Below, piece after piece: positions 22,829 through 33,998 of a stretch of 64,000 nucleotides of DNA. Below the pieces are notes generated by a model that was given only the letters and a program-made list of their open reading frames with translations, did not search any database and was not told the DNA's origin. The stretch spans positions 51,409,050 to 51,473,049 of the forward strand of contig OY292277.1 of the NCBI GenBank assembly GCA_958496175.1, in the 5' to 3' direction. The translations under genes were made by a program, and so were the position numbers. Each line of letters starts with the position of its first letter. Position 1 is the stretch's first letter. The DNA is from Sisyra terminalis. Its lineage: Eukaryota; Arthropoda; Insecta; Neuroptera; Sisyridae.

Positions 22829-22836
22829 TATAAAAA
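22829..22836 (+). promoter_or_regulatory. TATA box of the mucin gene
   Basis: TATAAAAA lies 59 bases before the start codon. An initiator-like ATAGTTG around 22858-22863 lies about 30 bases downstream, giving a very short leader. An out-of-frame ATG at 22848 would fall upstream of that start site and so be excluded from the mRNA. Confidence 0.6.
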
Positions 22837-22887
22837 ACAGATAAACTATGGAAGCGATAGTTGCCGGAGAATTCTCAGGCGGAGAAG

Positions 22888-25800
22888 ATGAAATCAGAAA
22901 AATGCATTTGGCTAACAGCCACTGTGATCATTTTGGTAAAAAAAAAAAAATTAATAGAAAATTTAACAAAAAATAATTATTTGTATTTTAGTTGGCTATA
23001 ACTGCGACAGAATTGGAGGGTCGGCCTAAAAGCTGTAGATTTCGTCGCTTGCCATGCAGATATAGGCCTAGTTATAACACGAATACAACAAGGGTTCCAA
23101 CAACTTCAACGAAACCTTCGTCAAGTACATCAACGAAATCAACTACATCCTCGACCATATCCACTAGCTCGACTAGCAGTTCGACTAAATCTTCTTCAAG
23201 TCCAACAAGTAGTTCCACGGCCTCAACATCTAGCGCTACTAGTCCATCGACAAGCTCTTCCTCATCTCCACCGACAAGTAGTTCTTCATCTATAAGTACT
23301 TCTCCATCTTCGTCCTCTTCATCATCTAGCGCTACAAGTCCATCGACAAGCTCTTCCTCATCTCCACCGACAAGTAGTTCTTCAGCATCTTCGAGTTCAA
23401 CAAGTTCTGCAAGTCCATCGACTAGTTCTACCTCTTCCAGTAATACATCTCCAACATCCTCTTCTTCTTCTTCAACATCATCGATTTCGACAAGTAGTTC
23501 TCATACTAAACATACACGTCATACTCATAGTCATCGTACAAGAAAAACGACACCATCTTCACAATCAACTAGCTCCACTGGCTCGACTAGCAGTTCGACT
23601 GAATCTTCTTCATCAAGTCCAACAAGTAGTTCCTCGGCCTCAACATCCAGCTCTGCATCGACGAGTAGCTCTTCATCAATAAGTACTTCACCATCCTCGT
23701 CCTCTTCATCATCGAGCGCTACTAGTCCATCGACTAGCTCTCCTTCATCCTCATCGACGAGTAGCTCTTCATCTATAAGTACTTCTCCATCTTCGTCGTC
23801 TTCACCATCTAGCGCTTCTAGTCCATCGACTAGCTCTCCGCCATCCTCATCGACAAGTAGTTCTCATACTAAACATACTCATCATACTCATAGTCATCAC
23901 ACAAGAAAAACAAAAACATCTTCACAATCAACCAGCTCTACTGGATCGACAAGCAGTTCGACTGAATCTTCTTCATCAAGTCCAACAAGTAGTTCCACGG
24001 CCTCAGCATCTAGCTCTTCATCAACAAGTAGCTCTTCATCTATAAGTACTTCTCCATCCTCGTCATCATCATCATCTAGCGCTACTAGTCCATCGACTAG
24101 CTCTCCTTCATCCTCATCGACGAGTAGCTCTTCATCTATAAGTACTTCTCCATCCTCGTCATCATCATCATCTAGCGCTACTAGTCCATCGACTAGCTCT
24201 CCTTCATCCTCATCGACGAGTAGCTCTTCATCTATAAGTACTTCTCCATCCTCGTCTTCATCATCATCTAGCACTACTAGTCCATCGACTAGCACTCCTT
24301 CATCCTCATCGACGAGTAGCTCTTCATCTATAAGTACTTCTCCATCCTCGTCATCATCATCATCTAGCGCTACTAGTCCATCGACAAGCTCTCCCTCATC
24401 CTCATCGACGAGTAGCTCATCATCTATAAGTACTTCTCCATCCTCGTCTTCATCATCATCTAGCACTACTAGTCCATCGACTAGCACTCCTTCATCCTCA
24501 TCGACGAGTAGCTCTTCATCTATAAGTACTTCACCATCCTCGTCCTCTTCATCATCGAGCGCTACTAGTCCATCGACTAGCTCTCCTTCATCCTCATCGA
24601 CGAGTAGCTCTTCATCTATAAGTACTTCACCATCCTCGTCCTCTTCATCATCGAGCGCTACTAGTCCATCGACTAGCTCTCCTACATCCTCATCGACGAG
24701 TAGCTCTTCATCTATAAGTACTTCTCCATCCTCGTCATCTTCATCATCTAGCGCTACTAGTCCATCGACTAGCTCTCCTTCATCCTCATCGACGAGTAGC
24801 TCTTCATCTATAAGTACTTCTCCATCCTCGTCATCTTCATCATCTAGCGCTACTAGTCCATCGACTAGCTCTCCTTCATCCTCATCGACGAGTAGCTCTT
24901 CATCTATAAGTACTTCTCCATCCTCGTCATCTTCATCATCTAGCGCTACAAGTCCATCGACTAGCTCTCCTTCATCCTCATCGACGAGTAGCTCTTCATC
25001 TATAAGTACTTCACCATCCTCGTCATCATCATCATCTAGCGCTACTAGTCCATCGACAAGCTCTCCCTCATCCTCATCGACGAGTAGCTCTTCATCTATA
25101 AGTACTTCACCATCCTCGTCCTCTTCATCATCGAGCGCTACTAGTCCATCGACTAGCTCTCCTACATCCTCATCGACGAGTAGCTCTTCATCTATAAGTA
25201 CTTCTCCATCCTCGTCATCTTCATCATCTAGCGCTACTAGTCCATCGACTAGCTCTCCTTCATCCTCATCGACGAGTAGCTCTTCATCTATAAGTACTTC
25301 TCCATCCTCGTCATCTTCATCATCTAGCGCTACTAGTCCATCGACTAGCTCTCCCTCATCCTCATCGACGAGTAGCTCATCATCTATAAGTACTTCTCCA
25401 TCCTCGTCTTCATCATCATCTAGCGCTACTAGTCCATCGACTAGCTCTCCTTCATCCTCATCAACAAGTAGTTCTCATACTAAACATACTCATCATACTC
25501 ATAGTCATCACACAAGAAAAACAAAAACATCTTCACCATCAACCAGCTCCACTAGCTCGACTAGCAGTTCGACTGAATCTTCTTCATCAAGTCCAACAAG
25601 AAGTTCCTCGGCCTCAACATCCAGCTCTGCAACGACGAGTAGCTCTTCATCTATAAGTACTTCTCCATCTTCGTCGTCTTCAACATCTAGCGCTTCTAGT
25701 CCATCGACTAGCTCTCCCTCATCCTCATCGACAAGTAGTTCTCATACTAAACCTACACATCATACTCATAGTCATCACACAAGAAAAACAAAAACATCTT

Positions 25801-28800
25801 CACCATCAACCAGCTCCACTAGCACGACTAGCAGTTCGACTGAATCTTCTTCATCAAGTCCAACAAGTAGTTCCTCGGCCTCAACATCCAGCTCTGCATC
25901 GACGAGTAGCTCTTCGTCTATAAGTACTTCTCCATCTTCGTCGTCTTCAACATCTAGCGCTTCTAGTCCATCGACTAGCTCTCCCTCATCCTCATCGACA
26001 AGTAGTTCTCATACTAAACCTACACATCATACTCATAGTCATCACACAAGAAAAACAAAAACATCTTCACCATCAACCAGCTCCACTAGCTCGACTAGCA
26101 GTTCGACTGAATCTTCTTCATCAAGTCCAACAAGTAGTTCCTCGGCCTCAACATCTAGCTCTGCATCGACGAGTAGCTCTTCGTCTATAAGTACTTCTCC
26201 ATCTTCGTCGTCTTCAACATCTAGCGCTTCTAGTCCATCGACTAGCTCTCCGTCATCCTCATCGACAAGTAGTTCTCATACTAAACCTACACATCATACT
26301 CATAGTCATCACACAAGAAAAACAAAAACATCTTCACCATCAACCAGCTCCACTAGCTCGACTAGCAGTTCGACTGAATCTTCTTCATCAAGTCCAACAA
26401 GTAGTTCCTCGGCCTCAACATCCAGCTCTGCATCGACGAGTAGCTCTTCGTCTATTAGTACTTCTCCATCTTCGTCGTCTTCAACATCTAGCGCTTCTAG
26501 TCCATCGACTAGCTCTCCCTCATCCTCATCGACAAGTAGTTCTCATACTAAACCTACACATCATACTCATAGTCATCACACAAGAAAAACAAAAACATCT
26601 TCACCATCAACCAGCTCCACTAGCTCGACTAGCAGTTCGACTGAATCTTCTTCATCAAGTCCAACAAGTAGTTCCTCGGCCTCAACATCTAGCTCTGCAT
26701 CGACGAGTAGCTCTTCGTCTATAAGTACTTCTCCATCTTCGTCGTCTTCATCATCTAGCGCTTCTAGTCCATCGACTAGCTCTCCCTCATCCTCATCGAC
26801 AAGTAGTTCTCATACTAAACCTACACATCATACTCATAGTCATCACACAAGAAAAACAAAAACATCTTCACCATCAACCAGCTCCACTAGCTCGACTAGC
26901 AGTTCGACTGAATCTTCTTCATCAAGTCCAACAAGTAGTTCCTCGGCCTCAACATCCAGCTCTGCATCGACGAGTAGCTCTTCGTCTATTAGTACTTCTC
27001 CATCTTCGTCGTCTTCAACATCTAGCGCTTCTAGTCCATCGACTAGCTCTCCCTCATCCTCATCGACAAGTAGTTCTCATACTAAACCTACACATCATAC
27101 TCATAGTCATCACACAAGAAAAACAAAAACATCTTCACCATCAACCAGCTCCACTAGCTCGACTAGCAGTTCGACTGAATCTTCTTCATCAAGTCCAACA
27201 AGTAGTTCCTCGGCCTCAACATCTAGCTCTGCATCGACGAGTAGCTCTTCGTCTATAAGTACTTCTCCATCTTCGTCGTCTTCATCATCTAGCGCTTCTA
27301 GTCCATCGACTAGCTCTCCCTCATCCTCATCGACAAGTAGTTCTCATACTAAACCTACACATCATACTCATAGTCATCACACAAGAAAAACAAAAACATC
27401 TTCACCATCAACCAGCTCCACTAGCTCGACTAGCAGTTCGACTGAATCTTCTTCATCAAGTCCAACAAGTAGTTCCTCGGCCTCAACATCTAGCTCTGCA
27501 TCGACGAGTAGCTCTTCGTCTATAAGTACTTCTCCATCTTCGTCGTCTTCAACATCTAGCGCTTCTAGTCCATCGACTAGCTCTCCCTCATCCTCATCGA
27601 CAAGTAGTTCTCATACTAAACCTACACATCATACTCATAGTCATCACACAAGAAAAACAAAAACATCTTCACCATCAACCAGCTCCACTAGCTCGACTAG
27701 CAGTTCGACTGAATCTTCTTCATCAAGTCCAACAAGTAGTTCCTCGGCCTCAACATCCAGCTCTGCATCGACGAGTAGCTCTTCGTCTATTAGTACTTCT
27801 CCATCTTCGTCGTCTTCAACATCTAGCGCTTCTAGTCCATCGACTAGCTCTCCCTCATCCTCATCGACAAGTAGTTCTCATACTAAACCTACACATCATA
27901 CTCATAGTCATCACACAAGAAAAACAAAAACATCTTCACCATCAACCAGCTCCACTAGCTCGACTAGCAGTTCGACTGAATCTTCTTCATCAAGTCCAAC
28001 AAGTAGTTCCTCGGCCTCAACATCCAGCTCTGCATCGACGAGTAGCTCTTCGTCTATTAGTACTTCTCCATCTTCGTCGTCTTCAACATCTAGCGCTGCT
28101 AGTCCATCGACTAGCTCTCCCTCATCCTCATCGACAAGTAGTTCTCATACTAAACCTACACATCATACTCATAGTCATCACACAAGAAAAACAAAAACAT
28201 CTTCACCATCAACCACCTCCACTAGCTCGACTAGCAGTTCGACTGAATCTTCTTCATCAAGTCCAACAAGTAGTTCCTCGACCTCAACATCTAGCTCTGC
28301 ATCGACGAGTAGCTCTTCGTCTATAAGTACTTCTCCATCTTCGTCGTCTTCAACATCTAGCGCTTCTAGTCCATCGACTAGCTCTCCCTCATCCTCATCG
28401 ACAAGTAGTTCTCATACTAAACCTACACATCATACTCATAGTCATCACACAAGAAAAACAAAAACATCTTCACCATCAACCAGCTCCACTAGCACGACTA
28501 GCAGTTCGACTGAATCTTCTTCATCAAGTCCAACAAGTAGTTCCTCGGCCTCAACATCCAGCTCTGCATTGACGAGTAGCACTTCGTCTATAAGTACTTC
28601 TCCATCTTCGTCGTCTTCAACATCTAGCGCTTCTAGTCCATCGACTAGCTCTCCCTCATCCTCATCGACAAGTAGTTCTCATACTAAACCTACACATCAT
28701 ACTCATAGTCATCACACAAGAAAAACAAAAACATCTTCACCATCAACCACCTCCACTAGCTCGACTAGCAGTTCGACTGAATCTTCTTCATCAAGTCCAA

Positions 28801-31568
28801 CAAGTAGTTCCTCGACCTCAACATCTAGCTCTGCATCGACGAGTAGCTCTTCGTCTATAAGTACTTCTCCATCTTCGTCGTCTTCAACATCTAGCGCTTC
28901 TAGTCCATCGACTAGCTCTCCCTCATCCTCATCGACAAGTAGTTCTCATACTAAACCTACACATCATACTCATAGTCATCACACAAGAAAAACAAAAACA
29001 TCTTCACCATCAACCAGCTCCACTAGCTCGACTAGCAGTTCGACTGAATCTTCTTCATCAAGTCCAACAAGTAGTTCCTCGACCTCAACATCTAGCTCTG
29101 CATCGACGAGTAGCTCTTCGTCTATTAGTACTTCTCCATCTTCGTCGTCTTCAACATCTAGCGCTTCTAGTCCATCGACTAGCTCTCCCTCATCCTTATC
29201 GACAAGTAGTTCTCATACTAAACCTACACATCATACTCATAGTCATCACACAAGAAAAACAAAAACATCTTCACCATCAACCACCTCCACTAGCTCGACT
29301 AGCAGTTCGACTGAATCTTCTTCATCAAGTCCAACAAGTAGTTCCTCGACCTCAACATCTAGCTCTGCATCGACGAGTAGCTCTTCGTCTATAAGTACTT
29401 CTCCATCTTCGTCGTCTTCAACATCTAGCGCTTCTAGTCCATCGACTAGCTCTCCCTCATCCTCATCGACAAGTAGTTCTCATACTAAACCTACACATCA
29501 TACTCATAGTCATCACACAAGAAAAACAAAAACATCTTCACCATCAACCAGCTCCACTAGCACGACTAGCAGTTCGACTGAATCTTCTTCATCAAGTCCA
29601 ACAAGTAGTTCCTCGGCCTCAACATCCAGCTCTGCATTGACGAGTAGCACTTCGTCTATAAGTACTTCTCCATCTTCGTCGTCTTCAACATCTAGCGCTT
29701 CTAGTCCATCGACTAGCTCTCCCTCATCCTCATCGACAAGTAGTTCTCATACTAAACCTACACATCATACTCATAGTCATCACACAAGAAAAACAAAAAC
29801 ATCTTCACCATCAACCACCTCCACTAGCTCGACTAGCAGTTCGACTGAATCTTCTTCATCAAGTCCAACAAGTAGTTCCTCGACCTCAACATCTAGCTCT
29901 GCATCGACGAGTAGCTCTTCGTCTATAAGTACTTCTCCATCTTCGTCGTCTTCAACATCTAGCGCTTCTAGTCCATCGACTAGCTCTCCGTCATCCTCAT
30001 CGACAAGTAGTTCTCATACTAAACCTACACATCATACTCATAGTCATCACACAAGAAAAACAAAAACATCTTCACAATCAACTAGCTCTACTGGCTCGAC
30101 TAGCAGTTCGACTGAATCTTCTTCATCTAGTCCAACAAGTAGTTCCTCGGCCTCAACATCCAGCTCTGCATCGACGAGTAGCTCTTCGTCTATTAGTACT
30201 TCTCCATCTTCGTCGTCTTCAACATCTAGCGCTTCTAGTCCATCGACTAGCTCTCCCTCATCCTCATCGACAAGTAGTTCTCATACTAAACCTACACATC
30301 ATACTCATAGTCATCACACAAGAAAAACAAAAACATCTTCACAATCAACTAGCTCTACTGGCTCGACTAGCAGTTCGACTGAATCTTCTTCATCTAGTCC
30401 AACAAGTAGTTCCTCGGCCTCAACATCCAGCTCAGCACCGACAAGTAGTTCTTCAGCATCTTCGAGCTCAACAAGTTCTGCAAGTCCATCGACTAGTTCT
30501 ACCTCTTCCAGTAATACATCTCCAACACCCTCTTCTTCTTCTTCAACATCATCGGTTTCGACAAGTAGTTCTTCTTCTAAAGTATCTTCTACTAAACCAC
30601 CACTACCAACTACCACTGCCCGTCCTGCAACTACAAAGGAACCTGTTCCTCCCACAGTACGCCCAGATTGTGGCAACATTCTCGCTGATGCTAAATCAGG
30701 ATCTCACGTAGTCTATAAAGGAGGCAAAAAAGTTATAACAGATACAAATTCATATGTGAATATATCCGGATGCGATGTAAATATTCACGCCAAAGCAGAT
30801 TCAAATGCAGATGTCGTCATTGCAGGAAAAAATAAAAGTATCGACATCAACGCTAATTCTGTGGCTGAAGCAGACCTAAAAGGACGTGGAGAAGATGTAG
30901 AAATTGATGCCAATGCTGATTCAGATGTTGAAATTGATGGAAAAAAGGTAACAAATTCAAAAAAACCCACTCCAGAAGATCAAGACCCTGTCAACAGTAA
31001 TCTTAATGACACAGTGGACAATATTCAAATTGAAACCGATGCAGTGGCAAACGTTGATCTTCCAAAACCAGGGCAGCAAGGGCAGCAAGCACCATTGATT
31101 GACGCCAAAGCAGATTCGTCAGCTGAAGTGGATTTAAATGACATTGGAAAAAATATCGACATTGATACTAATGCTGATTCAGATGTTGATATTGACGCAA
31201 AAAATAGGAGAAATTTAAAAAAACCAAGAGTTCCATTAGTGAACAATAATCTTAAGGACAAAGCTGAAAATATTCAAATTGATGCCGACACATTGGCCAA
31301 CGCTGATGTTGCAAAGCTCAAACGAAACTTGGAAAACTCCATACCATTAAATGATGAAATGTATAATTGGCAAAATTATCCGCAGTCTATTTACGATTAT
31401 ATAATGGGAGTTTTTGGCAGTAATAATCGACCACAATTTGCATCAAATCTCAATGATATTGTGGTTAATGATGTTTCAAATTCTGAGGTTCATGTTGACG
31501 AACGCGGAGGACAACAATTTGATATCGAAAGCCAAAGTGTATCCGATGTCCAAATTAAAAGTTCGTAG
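22888..31568 (+). CDS. Giant secreted Ser/Thr-rich mucin-like protein with His clusters
   Basis: Two exons: 22888-22935 and 22992-31568, with a 56-bp phase-0 intron (GTAAAA..TTTTAG). The product is 2,874 residues. Residues 1 to about 22 form the signal peptide (MKSEKCIWLTATVIIL from exon 1, LAITATELEG from exon 2). Next comes a short Cys/Arg segment (SCRFRRLPCRYRP), then about 2,500 residues almost entirely Ser, Thr, Pro and Ala, heavily O-glycosylatable. They are arranged as 32-residue repeats and then 89-residue repeats, each of the latter holding the cluster HTKPTHHTHSHHTRKTKT. The last 300 residues (from DCGNILADA, about 2575) are non-repetitive in composition and acidic, with two similar halves rich in Asp, Asn and Ala. 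AATAAA is at 31619. It is probably a gel- or fibre-forming secretion (saliva, glue, silk or gut lining). No homologue recognised. Confidence 0.9.
23381..23505 (+). repeat. Mucin boundary block, N-terminal copy
   Basis: About 125 bp encoding SSSASSSSTSSASPSTSST and SSNTSPTSSSSSS. It is almost identical to 30449-30573 at the far end of the repeat region (a few substitutions, for example ISTSSS versus VSTSSS). It brackets the amplified arrays. Confidence 0.9.
23745..25470 (+). repeat. 96-bp tandem array in the mucin gene
   Basis: About 18 units of 96 bp (32 residues, core SSSSSISTSPSSSSSSSSAT followed by SPSTSSPSSSST). Variants reveal higher-order duplication: the CCTACATCC variant occurs at about 24681 and 25161, exactly 480 bp (five units) apart with identical surrounding lines, and the AGCACTCC variant recurs 192 bp apart. 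Confidence 0.93.
25473..30545 (+). repeat. 267-bp tandem array in the mucin gene
   Basis: Nineteen His-cluster landmarks (TCTCATACTAAAC) from 25473 to 30279 at exact 267-bp spacing (89 residues). Two older, isolated copies lie at about 23500 and 23850. The first array copy keeps HTKHT, the others HTKPT. The frame is preserved throughout. The rare SALTSSTSS variant is found at 28566 and 29634, that is 1,068 bp or four units apart, showing a four-unit duplication. Confidence 0.95.
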
Positions 31569-31624
31569 AATTCCGGCAAAGGAAACGGCAATTTTTATTC
31601 AACAAAAATACCAATGATAATAAA

Positions 31625-31939
31625 ATTAATTTAGCCAATCACTGAGATTTTGAACCATAATGTGTAAATATAAAAGTTCAAAAATTTTAGTTAAAATTTG
31701 AAATGTATTTATTGGTTTTCTGATCAAAGAATTGAAAAAAATAAACTTATAAAAATACTAATGGTCCATTTTTATTTGGTGTTTCTTAAATCCTAAATTG
31801 TTTAATGGAGAATTTTTTTTCCCATAATTAAAAAGTTAAGGTCAAAAAAAATATTTATTTAATTGGAAAGTATTTGTGATATTTACTTTCTAAGTTTTGA
31901 ATATTTCAAAAACACTCTTCAAGTCCTACAGCTTTAATG
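31625..31939. other. 3' flank of the mucin gene
   Basis: AT-rich. A second AATAAA is at about 31739. No gene seen. Confidence 0.5.
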
Positions 31940-32210
31940 TGAAAGCTCGATCTTACCATAAAAATTAATTAATTTCCAAAAATTTTCTATTGAAAATGAA
32001 CGAAATTTCGTTTACAAGTCATAAGAAATGTGCAACAATGGGTAAAAGATTCTTTGTAATAAAAGTTATAAGATTTTTTTTGAAAAAGTAGGATTTTTTT
32101 CGATTTATTCAAAAAAATCATTGAAGTTGATATGATATTATTTGAAAAATTATATAATTTTTATGAAAACCGTAAAGTTTCTAGCTTAAATCGCCAAAAT
32201 ATTTTGTAAT
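31940..32210 (+). repeat. Diverged dispersed repeat, copy 2
   Basis: Matches 14376-14700 in order and orientation: GTGAAAGCTCGATCTTACCA, GAAATGTGCAACAATGGGTA, ATATGATATTATTTG and TATGAAAACCGTAAAG. No coding capacity is shared. Confidence 0.65.
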
Positions 32211-32817
32211 TACAAAAAATTAATTATTCAAAATTTTCTATTTATGTCAAACAATCAATGCATTTTCTCAATCAACAAACTTTGAGACTTACGGTATATT
32301 TTTTTTTCTCTTCTTATTTTTCAATGTGTTATTTTTTTCAAAGCCTAAAATTTTTAAAACAATTTAAAAGGAAGAAAAGAAAGAAAAATATCAACTTTGC
32401 AATTTTATTGATAAGTTAAAACAAGAAAAATTTATGATGCAATTAAAAAGAGTTTAATGAATTTAATTTCGATTGCAAACTTTTAAGTTTTCTTATAATT
32501 TTCATTAATTGTGTTTCAATAAATGAATATTTTATTTATTTTCTATTGGGAAAATAAAAATTACGTAGGTACGTGTGAGATTAATAAATAAATTGAGCAA
32601 TATTTGCATCACCTAACAGGAAAATTAAAACATTTTTTACTAAACATTTTATGATTTATTGATTTTTTATAGAAATATTACAATAATTATTCATGGATTT
32701 CGTAAACTAAGGAATCAAACTCTTTATAAATAATAAAATTTTTAGATTAGAAAAATAATAAATAGAAATTTAATAGCTTCTATTTTTTAATATTCAATAA
32801 AATAGGATTTGCAAACC
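32211..32817. other. No gene seen
   Basis: AT-rich spacer upstream of the small secreted gene at 32899. Confidence 0.45.
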
Positions 32818-32825
32818 TATATAAA
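32818..32825 (+). promoter_or_regulatory. TATA box of the secreted Lys/Thr-rich protein gene
   Basis: TATATAAA followed by GC, about 32 bases before an initiator-like TTCATTT (about 32849-32855) and 81 bases before the start codon. Confidence 0.7.
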
Positions 32826-32898
32826 GCTAACTTTTAACCAAACAACAATTCATTTTCTTTTGCTTTTCCAAGTTTGATCGAAGAAACAAACCATTAAA

Positions 32899-33421
32899 AT
32901 GTTCAAATCAGCCATGTTAATCATTTTCTCTGCAGTAAGCTTGCTATATTTTCAAATATTAATACTAATTAATCAATTTTTTTTCCAAGGTTTTGTTCAG
33001 CAATTACATGACAACCATAGCGATTGACATCAAACCATGCACCAATTCAAGTAACCCAACCAGCCCAACCAATTCTTCGGCTCCAATCGTAGCACTTGAC
33101 AAAAAGCTGCATAAAGCTCATCCTACGAACGAAACTTTTCTATCCAAAGACAAAACTGAGTCATTGAACACCACTGCTACCCTTACGAAAAAAAAAGAGC
33201 TGAAATTCAATAGAGTGACCGCATCAGTGGTCGGCACCACAACTGCGCATCCCGAAGTTAAGATTGAGGATAAATCAAAAAAATTGGATTATGAAAAATC
33301 AGCAAAGAAAACAAAGGCCGTGCAGAAAAGAATGGCTACCAACGCCAAACGTGTAAAGGTTAAATTTGCTGAAAAACTGAATGCAACTACAAAACTGGCA
33401 CCAAAACCATTCAAGAATTAA
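32899..33421 (+). CDS. Small secreted Lys/Thr-rich protein
   Basis: Exons 32899-32934 and 32990-33421, separated by a 55-bp phase-0 intron (GTAAGC..TTCCAAG). The protein has 155 residues. Residues 1 to about 24 form a signal peptide (MFKSAMLIIFSA from exon 1, VLFSNYMTTIA from exon 2). The mature part begins with a Ser/Asn/Pro/Thr stretch (CTNSSNPTSPTNSS), has several N-glycosylation motifs, and turns strongly basic toward the end (KSAKKTKAVQKRMATNAKRV). One Cys only, no recognised domain, probably unstructured. AATAAA is at 33456-33461, 35 bases after the stop. The gene structure copies that of the mucin gene 1.3 kb upstream. Secretion is predicted from sequence; function unknown. Confidence 0.8.
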
Positions 33422-33479
33422 TGCGTTCTTGTAAATTTGGTCGAATGTATTTGATAATAAATAAATAAATACATTCGTA

Positions 33480-33751
33480 GGAACAAAATTGATTTAGTCT
33501 TTTTATTCAATCCTTATTTTTTTCAGATTGGCATGATTTGAGTTTGTGAACAAAAAAAAAGAATATTAATTGGGAAATTGCAAAAATTTCAATGCAAGAT
33601 ATATTTAGATAAATAGTTATAAATTATAGAAATATGTTTTTATAATTTTTTTAGTAAGAATGGAACCCATAACATCCCTAGCTTACATAAGTCCGACTTT
33701 ACTACTAAGTCCGTCTTTAAGTATTTATACTCCTCTTAAACTATTGGGTAT
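33480..33751. other. No gene seen
   Basis: AT-rich spacer, nothing recognised. Confidence 0.45.
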
Positions 33752-33994
33752 TAATATGGATATGAACTATAAAAATTAAAAATGTTAAGTTTGACAATAT
33801 CATTGTTTAAAATATAAAATAAGAACTGACAGTACATATATTAAAATGTTTTTAATAAGTTTTTAAGTTCATACTTTTTTAATGGAACTGTTATATAGTT
33901 TGATATAGTTAAAAACCATATTTTTTTTATATCTATAAAAATTTTGAAGTTATCTTTCTTTAGCAGGGAAGATAATTTGTCGACATATATGCAT
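33752..33994 (+). repeat. Direct repeat flanking a foldback element, left copy
   Basis: Begins ATGGATATGAACTATAAAAA, contains GGAACTGTTATATAGTTTGA and AAAATTTTGAAGTTATC, and ends near TTGTCGACATATATGC. The same block recurs at 35253-35462, right after the foldback element. Confidence 0.85.
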
Positions 33995-33998
33995 ACTA

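Noticed and set aside
23897..24487. 196-codon minus-strand frame rich in Asp/Glu/Leu/Val
   Set aside because: It is the complementary reading of the mucin Ser repeats. Its openness follows from the sense codon usage, and the same applies to 30314-30679.
22888..31568. CRISPR-like or satellite interpretation of the repeats
   Set aside because: Repeats are in-frame multiples of three, part of a single open frame with signal peptide and stop, so they are coding minisatellite.
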